The position numbers and the translations under genes were made by a program. A stretch of DNA of 64,000 bases from Cyclobacteriaceae bacterium (GTDB lineage Bacteria > Bacteroidota > Bacteroidia > Cytophagales > Cyclobacteriaceae), in NCBI GenBank assembly GCA_027533395.1, contig JAPZUF010000010.1, positions 186,001 to 250,000 on the forward strand. The letters run 5' to 3'. Below are positions 7,818-17,521 of this stretch, piece by piece. Below the pieces are notes generated by a model. That model ran no database searches. It was given only the letters and a program-made list of their open reading frames with translations, and was not told the DNA's origin. The stretch's first letter is position 1. The number at the start of each line of letters is the position of its first letter.

Positions 7818-10061
7818 ATGCCAAAAGAAAAAAATACCAATAAGAAAAAAGGAAATACCTTTTTAGAAAAAGCTAAACAGATTGTAACACAAATATTTTC
7901 TGATAATCCTGGCAAAGCCTATACCATAAAACAAATAGCCAAGAAAGCACAAATCAAAAAGAAAGAAGATCTAAAACTCATCACCCATTATATTTTTGAT
8001 TTAGAACAACAAGGTTCCATTCGCGAGATAAGCGATGGAAAATACGCAGCATCACGTACCTTAAATACCGTAACCGGAGTTGTAGATCATGTTAGTTCGC
8101 GCTTTGCTTACGTACGCATGGGTGCAGAGGCTCAAGATATTTTTATCAAAGCCAAAGATTTGGGTTCAGCAGTCGATGGCGATACGGTTGCTATTTCTGT
8201 TTACAAAACCAGACATGGAGAACATCCCGAAGGCAAAGTTGTTGAAGTGATTCAACGTGGGCGCAACAAATATGTGGGCAGAATAGAAGTTTCTAAGAAC
8301 TATGCATTCGTAGTGCCCGATTACAGAAAAATGCATCAGGATTTTTTTGTTTATCCCGAAAACATCAACAGTGCCAAAACTAACGATAAAGTAATTGTTG
8401 AAATTGTAAACTGGGGTGGAGCAGAAAAAAGTCCGGAAGCAAAAGTAGTAGAGATATTAGGCAAGGCCGGAGAAAACGAAGCTGAGATACATTCTATCAT
8501 GGCTGAGTTTGGTTTACCTTTTCAGTTTCCTGAACAAGTATTAAACGAAAGTAAAAAGATAGAAGAAGGAATAACCGCAGAAGAAATAAAGAAACGCTGG
8601 GATTTTAGAAAGGTAACAACCTTTACCATCGACCCGGAAGATGCTAAAGATTTTGACGATGCCTTGAGCTACCGCGAGTTACCATCAGGTAATATTGAAG
8701 TTGGAGTACATATAGCTGACGTTACTCATTATGTAAAAGAAAATACAGCTTTAGAAGAAGAAGCCTTCGAACGGGCTACATCGGTTTACCTGGTTGACAG
8801 AACCATTCCGATGTTACCAGAAAAATTAAGCAACGAACTTTGTTCATTAAGACCCAACGAAGACAAACTAACATTCGCAGCAGTATTTGAATTAGATGAT
8901 CAGGCAAAAATTATCAAAGAATGGTTTGGTCGCACCATTATCCATTCTGATAAAAGATTTTCCTACGAAGAAGCTCAAACTGTTTTAGAAACAGGAGAAG
9001 GTCCACACAATAAAGAGTTGAAAAAATTGAATCAGTTAGCTTATGCTTTAAAGAAAGACAGATTTAAAAAAGGAGCTGTTAACTTCGAAACCACAGAAGT
9101 AAAATTTAAGCTGGATGCAAACGGAAAACCTTTAGCGGTAATTCCTAAAGTGCGAAAAGATGCGCATAAACTGATAGAAGAATTTATGTTGCTGGCCAAC
9201 AAACGCGTTGCCACTTACATTTATAACATGAAGAAAGGCGAACAAAAAAATACTTTTGTTTATCGCACGCACGATAATCCCGATCCACAAAAAGTACAAG
9301 ACTTTGCTTTGTTTGCTAAACAATTTGGCCACACACTCGCTATCGAAGATAAATCCATTTCAAAATCTTTAAATAGTTTGATGGAAGAAATCGAAGGTAA
9401 GCCTGAACAAAATGTTTTACAATCCTTAGCTGTTCGCGCGATGGCAAAAGCAAAATACACCACCGAAGCCAAAGGACATTTTGGTTTAGCTTTCGATCAT
9501 TATTCTCATTTCACTTCTCCTATTCGCAGGTATCCGGATATGATGGCGCATCGTCTGTTGCAACATTATATCGATGGTAAAGCATCGGCTGATAAAGCAG
9601 TGTACGAGAAAAAGTGCATTCACTCTTCCGAAAGAGAAAAACGTGCAGCAGATGCCGAGCGAGCATCCATCAAATACAAACAAGTGGAGTTTATGGCTGC
9701 TGCCGAAAAGAAAGATTATGATGGAATCATTTCTGGTGTTACGGAGTGGGGAATTTTTGTAGAAATCATCGAAACGAAATGCGAAGGTATGATTCGTTTA
9801 GCTGATTTAGATGATGATTATTACGAGTTTGATGAACGCAATTATTGTGTACGCGGTAAGCGCAATGGAAAGAAATTTACCTTAGGCGATACCGTTAAAG
9901 TAAATGTAAAGAAAACCGATATCGATAAACGACTGATTGATTTAGTTTTTGCAGAAGAACAAAAACAAATCAATAGAAAACCGAATACTAAAACTTATAA
10001 GGAAGAAGAAGACGATTTGTATTTTCCTGATTCATTGCACAGCAAAAAGAAAAAGAAATAA
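7818..10061 (+). CDS. rnr: Ribonuclease R
   Basis: RNase R is a processive 3'-5' exoribonuclease that degrades structured RNA. The 747-residue product shows the expected order: a basic N-terminal winged-helix region (about 1-80), cold-shock domains (about 85-230), the RNB catalytic domain beginning with TIDPEDAKDFDDALS near residue 272, whose aspartates bind magnesium, and HYSHFTSPIRRYPDMMAHR near residue 560, then an S1 domain (about 635-715) and a short lysine-rich tail ending in KKKKK. It begins 1 nt after the exonuclease gene, so two 3'-5' nucleases are co-expressed. Confidence 0.96.
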   Translation: MPKEKNTNKKKGNTFLEKAKQIVTQIFSDNPGKAYTIKQIAKKAQIKKKEDLKLITHYIFDLEQQGSIREISDGKYAASRTLNTVTGVVDHVSSRFAYVRMGAEAQDIFIKAKDLGSAVDGDTVAISVYKTRHGEHPEGKVVEVIQRGRNKYVGRIEVSKNYAFVVPDYRKMHQDFFVYPENINSAKTNDKVIVEIVNWGGAEKSPEAKVVEILGKAGENEAEIHSIMAEFGLPFQFPEQVLNESKKIEEGITAEEIKKRWDFRKVTTFTIDPEDAKDFDDALSYRELPSGNIEVGVHIADVTHYVKENTALEEEAFERATSVYLVDRTIPMLPEKLSNELCSLRPNEDKLTFAAVFELDDQAKIIKEWFGRTIIHSDKRFSYEEAQTVLETGEGPHNKELKKLNQLAYALKKDRFKKGAVNFETTEVKFKLDANGKPLAVIPKVRKDAHKLIEEFMLLANKRVATYIYNMKKGEQKNTFVYRTHDNPDPQKVQDFALFAKQFGHTLAIEDKSISKSLNSLMEEIEGKPEQNVLQSLAVRAMAKAKYTTEAKGHFGLAFDHYSHFTSPIRRYPDMMAHRLLQHYIDGKASADKAVYEKKCIHSSEREKRAADAERASIKYKQVEFMAAAEKKDYDGIISGVTEWGIFVEIIETKCEGMIRLADLDDDYYEFDERNYCVRGKRNGKKFTLGDTVKVNVKKTDIDKRLIDLVFAEEQKQINRKPNTKTYKEEEDDLYFPDSLHSKKKKK

Positions 10062-10106
10062 CCAAATCCTCTACTTGTTGTTAATAACAAATTCCGATTG
10101 AACCTT

Positions 10107-11072
10107 ATGCTTTCTCAACTTACACAAATAGAAAAAGAAATAGCCAAACAAAAGTGGGGTAAAGAACCTGCCAGTTTATACGAACCCATTCGTTACATTA
10201 TGCAATTGGGTGGCAAACGCATGCGCCCGCTTTTGGTTTTGTTGGCTTATCAATTGTATAAAAAGGATGTGAAGCAGGTTTTGCCATATGCTATAGCTGT
10301 TGAGGCTTTTCATAATTTTACTTTGATGCATGACGATATCATGGACAATGCACCCATCAGGCGTGGCCTGGCAACCGTTCATGAAAAATGGAATACGAAC
10401 ACAGCCATTTTATCGGGAGATGTGATGCTTGTAAAAGTGTACGACATGTTTTTATCCTTGCCTGATAAAAAATTGAAAGAAGTATTATTCGCTTTTAATC
10501 AATGTGCAGCCGAAGTATGCGAAGGCCAACAATGGGATATGGAATTCGAAAGCATGCCGAGTGTTAGTGAAAAGCAATACATCAACATGATTAAATTAAA
10601 AACGGCTGTGTTATTGGGTTTCTCTTTACAGTTAGGTGCGATGTTAGCTAACGCAAAACCCGCACAGCAAAAAGCTTTGTATCAGTTCGGTGTAAACATT
10701 GGGATTGGTTTTCAGCTTAAAGATGATTTACTAGATGCTTATGCCGACCCTGATAAATTTGGCAAACAAGTAGGAGGTGATATTATTGCGAATAAAAAAA
10801 CCTATTTACTCATACAAGCCCTAGAGCGCGCTAATCCAACACAATTAAAAGAATTGCAACATTGGTTAAGTGTAAAACTATTCGATAAGGAAGAAAAAGT
10901 AAAAGCTGTAAAAGCCATTTACGATGCCACAGGCGTTCCGGCATTAACAGAAAAAAAATCGAAAGCTTATTTCAAAAAAGGATTTGATAGTTTGAATGAG
11001 ATTAAAGGAGATAAAAAAGCGAAAGAAACTTTAATTCAATTCGCACAAGATTTGATTGTGAGGCAGAGATAA
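10107..11072 (+). CDS. Polyprenyl diphosphate synthase
   Basis: A trans-isoprenyl diphosphate synthase that condenses isopentenyl diphosphate units, most likely to make the side chain of menaquinone or another long prenyl chain. The first aspartate-rich motif is MHDDIMDNAPIRRG near residues 74-87 (DDxxD), the second is GFQLKDDLLDAY near residue 203 (DDxxD), and GGKRMRP near residue 35 contacts substrate. The family reading is secure, chain length is not. An in-frame TTG exists 9 nt upstream, but I chose ATG at 10107, which begins the conserved region. It is the last gene of the operon, 45 nt after rnr. Confidence 0.9.
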   Translation: MLSQLTQIEKEIAKQKWGKEPASLYEPIRYIMQLGGKRMRPLLVLLAYQLYKKDVKQVLPYAIAVEAFHNFTLMHDDIMDNAPIRRGLATVHEKWNTNTAILSGDVMLVKVYDMFLSLPDKKLKEVLFAFNQCAAEVCEGQQWDMEFESMPSVSEKQYINMIKLKTAVLLGFSLQLGAMLANAKPAQQKALYQFGVNIGIGFQLKDDLLDAYADPDKFGKQVGGDIIANKKTYLLIQALERANPTQLKELQHWLSVKLFDKEEKVKAVKAIYDATGVPALTEKKSKAYFKKGFDSLNEIKGDKKAKETLIQFAQDLIVRQR

Positions 11073-11087
11073 GTTCAAAGTTTCTAC

Positions 11088-11639
11088 TTATTTAATTAAG
11101 GCTGAAATATATATTTTGGTTGTAACTTCAAAATCGAAGTTGCTTTCAGGGTTAGCCAATGAATTAATAGAAACAGATAGGAAGCAATTCAAACCATCTT
11201 GTTCCAGTAAAAAATTTTCAATTTTATTTTTTAAATCCTCGCTCAGCGGAATTTCTATTTCACTAGTAGTATTTCCAGCAAAAGTAATGGGCATTACCGC
11301 GATAGGTTCAGTATCGGAAATTAATGTTTGGTATTTACCAAAAGCAATTCGTAAAGATTTGATGCTAGCTGTTTGTGATAAATTGCTAATTGTAAGCGTA
11401 ACTTTATCAACATTGTATTTTTCTATTTTTCCTATGAAATAGTTTAAAGTAGAATTCTCTGATAAAGTTAGATCATATGTGAAGAATTGAGATTCAAAAG
11501 CTTCTAGTGCAGAACCTGCTCCAATATTGACCTCAATCTTTTGTTCTAAAACACCATCTATGTTTACTTTATTTTCATCGCAAGCAACACAAAATGAAAT
11601 AAGTAAGAAAAACAAAACATATTTTTTTTGGGCCTCCAT
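11088..11639 (-). CDS. Putative lipoprotein, unknown function
   Basis: A 183-residue protein with a clear lipoprotein signal: EAQKKYVLFFLLISFCVAC, with the lipobox cysteine at about residue 20. The mature part is rich in short beta-type segments (EVNIGAGSALEAFESQFFTYDLTLSENS, VTLTISNLSQTASIKSLRIAFG) and resembles all-beta lipoproteins common in Bacteroidota, but I do not recognise a named family. It is convergent with the polyprenyl synthase gene, with the two stop codons 15 nt apart. No conserved neighbour suggests a function. Confidence 0.65.
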   Translation of the reverse strand: MEAQKKYVLFFLLISFCVACDENKVNIDGVLEQKIEVNIGAGSALEAFESQFFTYDLTLSENSTLNYFIGKIEKYNVDKVTLTISNLSQTASIKSLRIAFGKYQTLISDTEPIAVMPITFAGNTTSEIEIPLSEDLKNKIENFLLEQDGLNCFLSVSINSLANPESNFDFEVTTKIYISALIK

Positions 11640-11775
11640 AGATTTTGATTTAACGAGTATCTAAATATAAAGTAATTTTTATAACTAAAAAAATCCTGTG
11701 GATATTGGTAAATGGATACTCTTAGAAAGTTTGACGTGAAGATTAATCAACTTTAGCAATAGAAGATGATTGATC

Positions 11776-12948
11776 CTATAATAAATTTTTAATCCAATTA
11801 ACAAATCGCTTGCCTATTTTTGTGTAATCATATTGGTGAGCCGTTCGGATCGCTTTTGTTTGTGTTTCCTGAAGTATAAAAGGATGATTCAGATAAGGCT
11901 TTACTTTATCAATAAACATTTGAGGCTCATCAGGGAGGTAACTAAAGCCACAACCCATGTTATGTATCTCTTTGGCAATCCATCCGCTAAAATTGGTAAC
12001 GATTAACTTTCCTGCTGCCAAGCCATCCGGATATTTATTGGGCGAACCTGTTTCTAATATTTTTTCTTGACGATAGGATATGTAAACAGCTTGCAAATGT
12101 TTCAAAATTTCTATTACCCCATCTCTATTGGTGGCAGGAAAAAATTGAATATTACTTACATTGAGTTTCTTACAAGTTTCTTCTAATGCCGGTTTAGCTG
12201 CGCCATCGCCAACTAAAAAAAATCGAATTGGCAATTTCTCTTTTTCGCAAAGACGCGCGACATCAATTAGATAAGTAAGTCCATTTGCAAAACCTACAGA
12301 ACCTAAATATGCGAATATAAAAGGTTGAGTCGAAGAAAACTCTTTTGGAACATCGGCTACTCCTTTTTCAAAAGCAGAAATATCTGTCATGTTAGGGAGT
12401 AAAAAAATTTCTTTATCGCTAATCTTTTTTTCTAATATTTCTTTCATGCTAGGCGATAAAGCAACTAAAGCTTTTGCTTGTTTATAAATAGTTTTCTCCA
12501 AAGCATACAGCAAATATTTTAAAACTGAATTTTTAATAAAGCCTAATTGAATAGGCGCATCGGGCCATAAATCTCCTGTTTCAAAAACATAAGGAGTTCG
12601 ATTAAACCATTTAAAGTAAATTCCAATAAGGCCACTCGTTAATGGAGTTGACATCACATAATGCAAGTTTGCTTTTGGTAATTTTCGAACGTATTGAACA
12701 GCACTTATCGCAAAATGTAAGTATGCCTTTATTCTTTTATAAAATGATAATTGATTTTGATAGAAGATAGGTAAATAGATGACCTCAAAACCATTGATAG
12801 TTTCTCGCTTGATTTCTGGCTCATTATGACTAGAGATAACGGTAACTTGTAAACCGTTTGTTGCCAAAGATGTGGCTAAATAGTAGGAACGCAGCGCACC
12901 GCCACGTTCAGGTGTGTGAAAATGTTGATGAAATAGGTAAACGTTCAC
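11776..12948 (-). CDS. Glycosyltransferase family 4 protein
   Basis: A 390-residue GT-B glycosyltransferase similar to the WbuB group. The N-terminal domain starts NVYLFHQHFHTPERGGALRSYYLATSLATNG, the usual acceptor-side Rossmann start with a flexible Gly-rich loop; the C-terminal donor domain has FAYLGSVGFANGLTYLIDVARL near residue 215 and the EX7E-like region LETGSPNKYPDGLAAGKLIV near residues 298-317, where the conserved glutamates contact the nucleotide sugar. It would build a surface polysaccharide or lipid-linked sugar, but it stands alone with no glycan cluster around it. The start codon is GTG. Confidence 0.85.
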   Translation of the reverse strand: MNVYLFHQHFHTPERGGALRSYYLATSLATNGLQVTVISSHNEPEIKRETINGFEVIYLPIFYQNQLSFYKRIKAYLHFAISAVQYVRKLPKANLHYVMSTPLTSGLIGIYFKWFNRTPYVFETGDLWPDAPIQLGFIKNSVLKYLLYALEKTIYKQAKALVALSPSMKEILEKKISDKEIFLLPNMTDISAFEKGVADVPKEFSSTQPFIFAYLGSVGFANGLTYLIDVARLCEKEKLPIRFFLVGDGAAKPALEETCKKLNVSNIQFFPATNRDGVIEILKHLQAVYISYRQEKILETGSPNKYPDGLAAGKLIVTNFSGWIAKEIHNMGCGFSYLPDEPQMFIDKVKPYLNHPFILQETQTKAIRTAHQYDYTKIGKRFVNWIKNLL

Positions 12949-12997
12949 CTTGCAAATTAACAGGGCAAAACCGATAAACCATTTTTTTTAATCGGAA

Positions 12998-13237
12998 CTA
13001 GGTATTTTTTATAGTAGGCGTTTGGCTGCGCACATAGCTTAAGATGTTGAGCACCGTTTGGGAGGATGGGTTAAGTTGTGCTTCATCCAATGCTTGTGTT
13101 GCGGCACACAATTGCTGAAACTGTTTTTGCAATTCAGCATCTGCTAATAGGGCCTGGTTAATCTCCTGGCTCTCCTGCTCCGTAGTCTCGTGGTATAGAT
13201 ACCGTATCAGGTCGTTCTGGGTAAAAGTTTTTATCAT
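12998..13237 (-). CDS. Small protein overlapping the ECF sigma gene (putative anti-sigma-type partner)
   Basis: A 79-residue cytosolic protein beginning MIKTFTQNDLIRYLYHET. It has no membrane segment, is rich in Glu and Gln, and looks largely alpha-helical, like the short N-terminal zinc-free region of some anti-sigma factors. Its first 80 nt lie inside the 3' end of the sigma factor gene in another frame, so both proteins are read from the same DNA. I recall this small gene as a common companion of such sigma factors in Bacteroidota, but I know of no demonstrated function; an anti-sigma or modulator role is inferred from position. Confidence 0.7.
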   Translation of the reverse strand: MIKTFTQNDLIRYLYHETTEQESQEINQALLADAELQKQFQQLCAATQALDEAQLNPSSQTVLNILSYVRSQTPTIKNT

Positions 13238-13808
13238 AGGCTCTGTGGGTTTCCATTTTCTTGCGCAGGTTAATCAACGCATAGCGCATTCTTCCTAACG
13301 CAGTGTTAATGCTAACACCGGTTCTCTCGGCAATCTCCTGAAAACTCATGTGCAGGTAATGCCTCATAATGAGTACGCGTTTTTGTTCCGTAGGCAGTTC
13401 TTTAATTAAGTCGCGCAAGCGTGCATGCGATTCTTGCAACATCTGTTTGTCTTCCATCGAACTTTCTGCAAATTCCATAGAGTTAAAAACACGGCTGCCA
13501 TCCTCTAAAATTACTTCCGGATATCGCTTTTGCTTTCTAAAAGTATCGATGGCTAGGTTATGCGCAATTCTGCCAATCCAGGCAGAAAATTTTCCTTCAT
13601 CGTTATACCTTCCATTCTTAATCGTGTTTACGGCTTTAATGAATGTTTCCTGCAATAAATCTTCGGCCTTGTAACGGTCCTTTACAATTAAATAAATGGC
13701 CGAATACAACTTAGACTTATAGCGGTGCAGGAGAATTTCAAAAGCCCCATCGTTACCGTTTTGGTAGCGTGACACGAGTTCACTGTCACTCCATCCTTTG
13801 TTAATCAT
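13158..13808 (-). CDS. ECF-type RNA polymerase sigma factor
   Basis: A 216-residue group 4 sigma factor. Region 2 spans about residues 20-95 (GNDGAFEILLHRYKSKLYSAIYLIVKDRYKAEDLLQETF contains the core-binding 2.2 helix; KFSAWIGRIAHNLAIDTFRK the -10 recognition part). Region 4 spans about residues 130-190, with LPTEQKRVLIMRHYLHMSFQEIAERTGVSINTALGRMRYAL as the helix-turn-helix. The last about 27 residues (from KNFYPERPDT on) overlap the start of the downstream small gene in another frame. No membrane anti-sigma gene follows, so control is probably not by a FecR-type system. The regulon is unknown. Confidence 0.92.
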   Translation of the reverse strand: MINKGWSDSELVSRYQNGNDGAFEILLHRYKSKLYSAIYLIVKDRYKAEDLLQETFIKAVNTIKNGRYNDEGKFSAWIGRIAHNLAIDTFRKQKRYPEVILEDGSRVFNSMEFAESSMEDKQMLQESHARLRDLIKELPTEQKRVLIMRHYLHMSFQEIAERTGVSINTALGRMRYALINLRKKMETHRAYDKNFYPERPDTVSIPRDYGAGEPGD

Positions 13809-13982
13809 GCGTGTTTGCTTTTAGGTAACGTAGAATTTTGCTCGATAGTGTGGGGTTTTGGTGCTGAATTATTCGAAAAGGTAAAAACTTTATCAGTTTA
13901 CGCAAAAAATTTTTTGAAAAATCTTGCCTACAAGAAATTTTATCGCCCTATTTGAACCCGATTTCCTGTTTTATAAAAACCT

Positions 13983-14360
13983 ATGGCTATCAGTAAAAAA
14001 AGAATAATTAAAAGTCTGGAAACCCTTTCTGAAGATTTGAAAGAAATCCTTAAAGATCAATATCCTGCCGGTTATGAAGGCAGTATTACCAGAATTACCA
14101 ACGCTAAAAAGGAATCTATTTTTGTATTCCCTCTCGAAACAGAAGATGCTACTTACCTTATCAAAGTTCCTGCTGTTAAAAATTCGGACGGTGAATACGA
14201 TGTAGAAAAAAGAGAAGAAGAAGATTTACCAGGAGGTGGCGATAGCGATGACGATTATGGCAACGACAATGATGATAGCTACGGCAGCGATGACGATGAC
14301 TATGAAGGTGGCGGAAAACGAGGAGGAAAAGAAGCCAGTTACGACCCCGATTTCGATTAA
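13983..14360 (+). CDS. Acidic-tailed conserved hypothetical protein
   Basis: A 125-residue cytosolic protein. The first about 75 residues form a compact, mixed-charge domain (ISKKRIIKSLETLSEDLKEILKDQYPAGYEGSITRITNAKKESIFVFPLE), and the last 45 residues are an extreme low-complexity tail of Asp, Gly and Asn with repeated DDDY and NDND groups, so almost certainly disordered. Proteins with this layout occur widely in Bacteroidota, but I know of no assigned function. The tail could mimic nucleic acid or bind cations, which is speculation. The gene is monocistronic and ends at a strong intrinsic terminator. Confidence 0.72.
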   Translation: MAISKKRIIKSLETLSEDLKEILKDQYPAGYEGSITRITNAKKESIFVFPLETEDATYLIKVPAVKNSDGEYDVEKREEEDLPGGGDSDDDYGNDNDDSYGSDDDDYEGGGKRGGKEASYDPDFD

Positions 14361-14370
14361 TCTGAATACT

Positions 14371-14404
14371 TAACACCACCGCAAAGGTGGTGTTATCATT
14401 TTTA
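14371..14404 (+). terminator. Intrinsic terminator after the acidic protein
   Basis: A perfect 10-bp stem, TAACACCACC at 14371-14380 and GGTGGTGTTA at 14386-14395, encloses the loop GCAAA and is followed by a T-rich stretch. It separates the acidic-protein gene from uvrA. Confidence 0.85.
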
Positions 14405-14461
14405 TTCATTTCTTTTTTACTTTTTCGAAACTTTTACCTCTTCGCCTGCTTTTATCTCTAC

Positions 14462-17296
14462 ATGAAAACTAAGAAACCCGAGCTTATTGACGAGCTAGAC
14501 CCTAAAAGCTACATCATCATCAAAGGTGCAAGAGTAAACAACCTCAAGAACCTGAGTGTGGCTATACCGCGCAATAAGTTGGTGGTGATAACAGGCCTTT
14601 CTGGTTCTGGCAAATCATCCCTCGCTTTCGATACTTTGTTTGCCGAAGGCCAGCGCATGTATGTTGAAAGCTTGAATTCTTATGCGCGCCAATTCTTGGG
14701 AAGAATGGAAAAACCCGAAGTTGATTACATCAAAGGTGTTTCTCCAGCCATTGCTATCGAACAAAAAGTAAACACACGCAACCCTCGTTCAACAGTAGGA
14801 ACAACAACTGAAATTTACGATTACCTTAAATTACTATTCGCCAGAGTTGGGAAAACGTATTCACCTATCAGCGGTAAAGAAGTAAAACGCGATACTGTAA
14901 CGAGTGTAGTAGAACAAATTTTAAAATTTCCCGAAGGAAGTCGCATACAAATTGCCGCACCACTTACACTCAAGAAAGGCAGAAAATTGCAAGATGAATT
15001 TAACCTCTTGTTAAGCAAAGGTTTCGCTAGGGTATTAATCAACCAGGAAGTAGTTTTTATCGAAGATTGGCTCAAAATACAAGCAGAAACAAAAAAAACA
15101 AAAAGTAAAAAAGAAAATGATGCCACTGAGCTTGAAATTTTAATCGACCGCTCGGTTGTAGATGCCAACAACGAAGATGCTGTTTTTCGTTTAGGAGACT
15201 CCATTCAAACTGCATTTTATGAAGGCGAAGGAATTTGTCATGTTTACACAGAAGACAAAAAGAAACTTAGCTTCTCAGATAAATTTGAATTGGATGGAAT
15301 GAGTTTTACAGAGCCATCCGTTAATTTTTTCAGTTTCAATAATCCATATGGTGCTTGCCAAACCTGCGAAGGTTTTGGTAAAGTTTTAGGAATAGATGAA
15401 GACCTTGTTATACCTGATAAGTCATTATCTGTTTATGAAGGCGCTATTGCACCTTGGCGAAGCGAGGCCATGAGCGAATGGCAAAAACCCTTGTTGAAAA
15501 ACGGAATCAAGTTTGATTTTCCGATACACAGACCCTATAACGAACTTACCAAAACACAACGCGATTTATTGTGGCAAGGCAATCAATATTTTGATGGCAT
15601 CAACGGTTTCTTTCAATATCTAGAATCAAAAACACATAAGATTCAATACAGGGTGATGCTTTCTCGGTATAGAGGCAGAACAACTTGCCCCGATTGTTTA
15701 GGTACACGATTAAGAAAAGATGCGCAATATGTAAAGATTGCCAATACGAATATTACAAATATTGTATTGATGCCCATTAATGAAGCTTTGGTTTGGTTCA
15801 ATGAATTGAAACTTCCTGCTTACGAAAATAAAATCGCTGACAGGATTTTAACGGAGATAAAATCACGTTTATCCTATATGGAGCAAGTGGGTTTAGGTTA
15901 CCTCACTTTAAACCGCATCACTTCTACTTTATCTGGTGGCGAATACCAAAGAATAAAATTGGCCACTTCTTTAGGTTCAGCTTTAGTAGGTTCTATGTAT
16001 GTGTTAGACGAACCTAGCATTGGTTTGCATCCGCGTGATACTGCAAAAATGGTAGAAGTATTAAAATCATTGCGCGACATGGGCAACACAGTAATTGTGG
16101 TGGAACACGAAGAAGAAATCATGCGAGCAGCAGATCAAATTATTGATATTGGTCCTGATGCAGGCTCGCATGGCGGACAATTGGTTTTTCAAGGAAACAT
16201 AAATGATAAATACGCCTACACACAATCGCACACCATTAACTATTTAACGGGTAAGGATACCATTCCTGTTCCTTCCAAACGAAGAAAGTGGAAAGATGCC
16301 ATTACGGTATGTGGAGCAAGAGAAAACAATCTGAAAAACATTAAAGTAAGCTTTCCATTGAATACATTAACAGTGGTAACGGGCGTTAGTGGCTCCGGGA
16401 AATCTACTTTAGTTACTAAAATCTTATATCCATCCGTTGGCCGCATGTCTGGTTCTGTGGCTGAAGTTCCGGGTAAATACGATAAGTTAGAAGGAGAAGT
16501 AAACCGCATCACGCAAGTAGAATTTGTGGATCAGAACCCAATAGGGAAATCTTCACGCTCCAATCCGGTAAGCTATGTAAAATCTTATGATGCCATTCGT
16601 AATTTATGGGCAGACCAACCATTGGCAAAACAAAGAAACTATAAACCTTCCCATTTTTCATTTAACGTAGAAGGTGGAAGATGCGAAACCTGCCAAGGAG
16701 AAGGTGAGATAAAAGTGGAGATGCAGTTTATGGCAGATATTTACCTGAATTGTGAAACTTGTAACGGTAAAAGATTTAAGCAAGAAGTTTTAGAAGTAGA
16801 AGTAAATGGTAAAAACATTGCCGATGTGTTAGACATGACAGTGGAAGAATCCTTACACTTCTTTAAAGATAGAAAAGGCATTTACGAAAAACTTTTACCC
16901 TTGTATGAAGTAGGATTGGGTTATGTGAAATTGGGTCAATCTTCAAACTCTTTAAGCGGAGGCGAAGCGCAGCGTGTAAAGTTGGCTTCCTTTTTAGGCA
17001 AGAATGCACCTGACGGACACATCTTATTTATTTTTGATGAACCAACCACTGGTCTGCACTTTCACGACATTGCTAAATTATTGAAAGCCATGAATGCATT
17101 AGTAGATGCCGGGCACAGTATTATTGTGATTGAACACAATATGGAAATCATTAAATGTGCTGATTGGATAATTGACTTAGGACCTGAAGGAGGAGAGAAA
17201 CACGGAGGTAATCTTTTATTTTCCGGTACGCCTGAAGAGATGGTGAAAACCACGGTTGGCTATACGGCTAATTTTTTAAAAGAGAAATTGAAATAG
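14462..17296 (+). CDS. uvrA: Excinuclease ABC subunit A
   Basis: UvrA recognises DNA lesions in nucleotide excision repair together with UvrB. The 944-residue protein shows two ABC ATPase modules: Walker [11 protein letters not shown] near residue 45 and [10 protein letters not shown] near residue 640, with signature sequences [12 protein letters not shown] and [12 protein letters not shown]. Zinc-binding CxxC pairs are present in CQTCEGFG and CPDCLGTRL in the first half and in CETCQGEG and CETCNGKRF in the second. The open frame extends 75 nt further upstream, but I chose ATG at 14462, which gives the family's usual N terminus and lies beyond the upstream terminator. Confidence 0.96.
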   Translation: MKTKKPELIDELDPKSYIIIKGARVNNLKNLSVAIPRNKLVVITGLSGSGKSSLAFDTLFAEGQRMYVESLNSYARQFLGRMEKPEVDYIKGVSPAIAIEQKVNTRNPRSTVGTTTEIYDYLKLLFARVGKTYSPISGKEVKRDTVTSVVEQILKFPEGSRIQIAAPLTLKKGRKLQDEFNLLLSKGFARVLINQEVVFIEDWLKIQAETKKTKSKKENDATELEILIDRSVVDANNEDAVFRLGDSIQTAFYEGEGICHVYTEDKKKLSFSDKFELDGMSFTEPSVNFFSFNNPYGACQTCEGFGKVLGIDEDLVIPDKSLSVYEGAIAPWRSEAMSEWQKPLLKNGIKFDFPIHRPYNELTKTQRDLLWQGNQYFDGINGFFQYLESKTHKIQYRVMLSRYRGRTTCPDCLGTRLRKDAQYVKIANTNITNIVLMPINEALVWFNELKLPAYENKIADRILTEIKSRLSYMEQVGLGYLTLNRITSTLSGGEYQRIKLATSLGSALVGSMYVLDEPSIGLHPRDTAKMVEVLKSLRDMGNTVIVVEHEEEIMRAADQIIDIGPDAGSHGGQLVFQGNINDKYAYTQSHTINYLTGKDTIPVPSKRRKWKDAITVCGARENNLKNIKVSFPLNTLTVVTGVSGSGKSTLVTKILYPSVGRMSGSVAEVPGKYDKLEGEVNRITQVEFVDQNPIGKSSRSNPVSYVKSYDAIRNLWADQPLAKQRNYKPSHFSFNVEGGRCETCQGEGEIKVEMQFMADIYLNCETCNGKRFKQEVLEVEVNGKNIADVLDMTVEESLHFFKDRKGIYEKLLPLYEVGLGYVKLGQSSNSLSGGEAQRVKLASFLGKNAPDGHILFIFDEPTTGLHFHDIAKLLKAMNALVDAGHSIIVIEHNMEIIKCADWIIDLGPEGGEKHGGNLLFSGTPEEMVKTTVGYTANFLKEKLK

Positions 17297-17501
17297 GAAT
17301 TTAAGATTTCAAGAATATCCAGCCTTGGTTAGTATCTCACAAACCAATTTACTTTAAACAATGAAATTTGTTTAATTACAAAACAAAATCATAGACTTGT
17401 TTCGCAGCCTTATAAAACAACCTTGATTAAGTATTTAGGTGTTGAACGAACATTAATATAAACTGAATTTTTACGGTTACAGCCTTCCTCTGCATGTATT
17501 C

Positions 17502-17509
17502 TACTTTTG
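17502..17509 (+). promoter_or_regulatory. Candidate -7 promoter element (TACTTTTG) for the lipoprotein gene
   Basis: TACTTTTG at 17502-17509 matches the Bacteroidota -7 consensus TAnnTTTG and lies 12 nt before the ATG at 17522. I see no good TTTG at the -33 position, so support is partial. The rest of the 17297-17521 gap shows nothing else I can support. Confidence 0.4.
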
Positions 17510-17521
17510 TAGCTAGAATAA

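Noticed and set aside
14387-14461. N-terminal extension of uvrA
   Set aside because: These codons overlap the terminator of the preceding gene and code for a hydrophobic stretch not found in UvrA.
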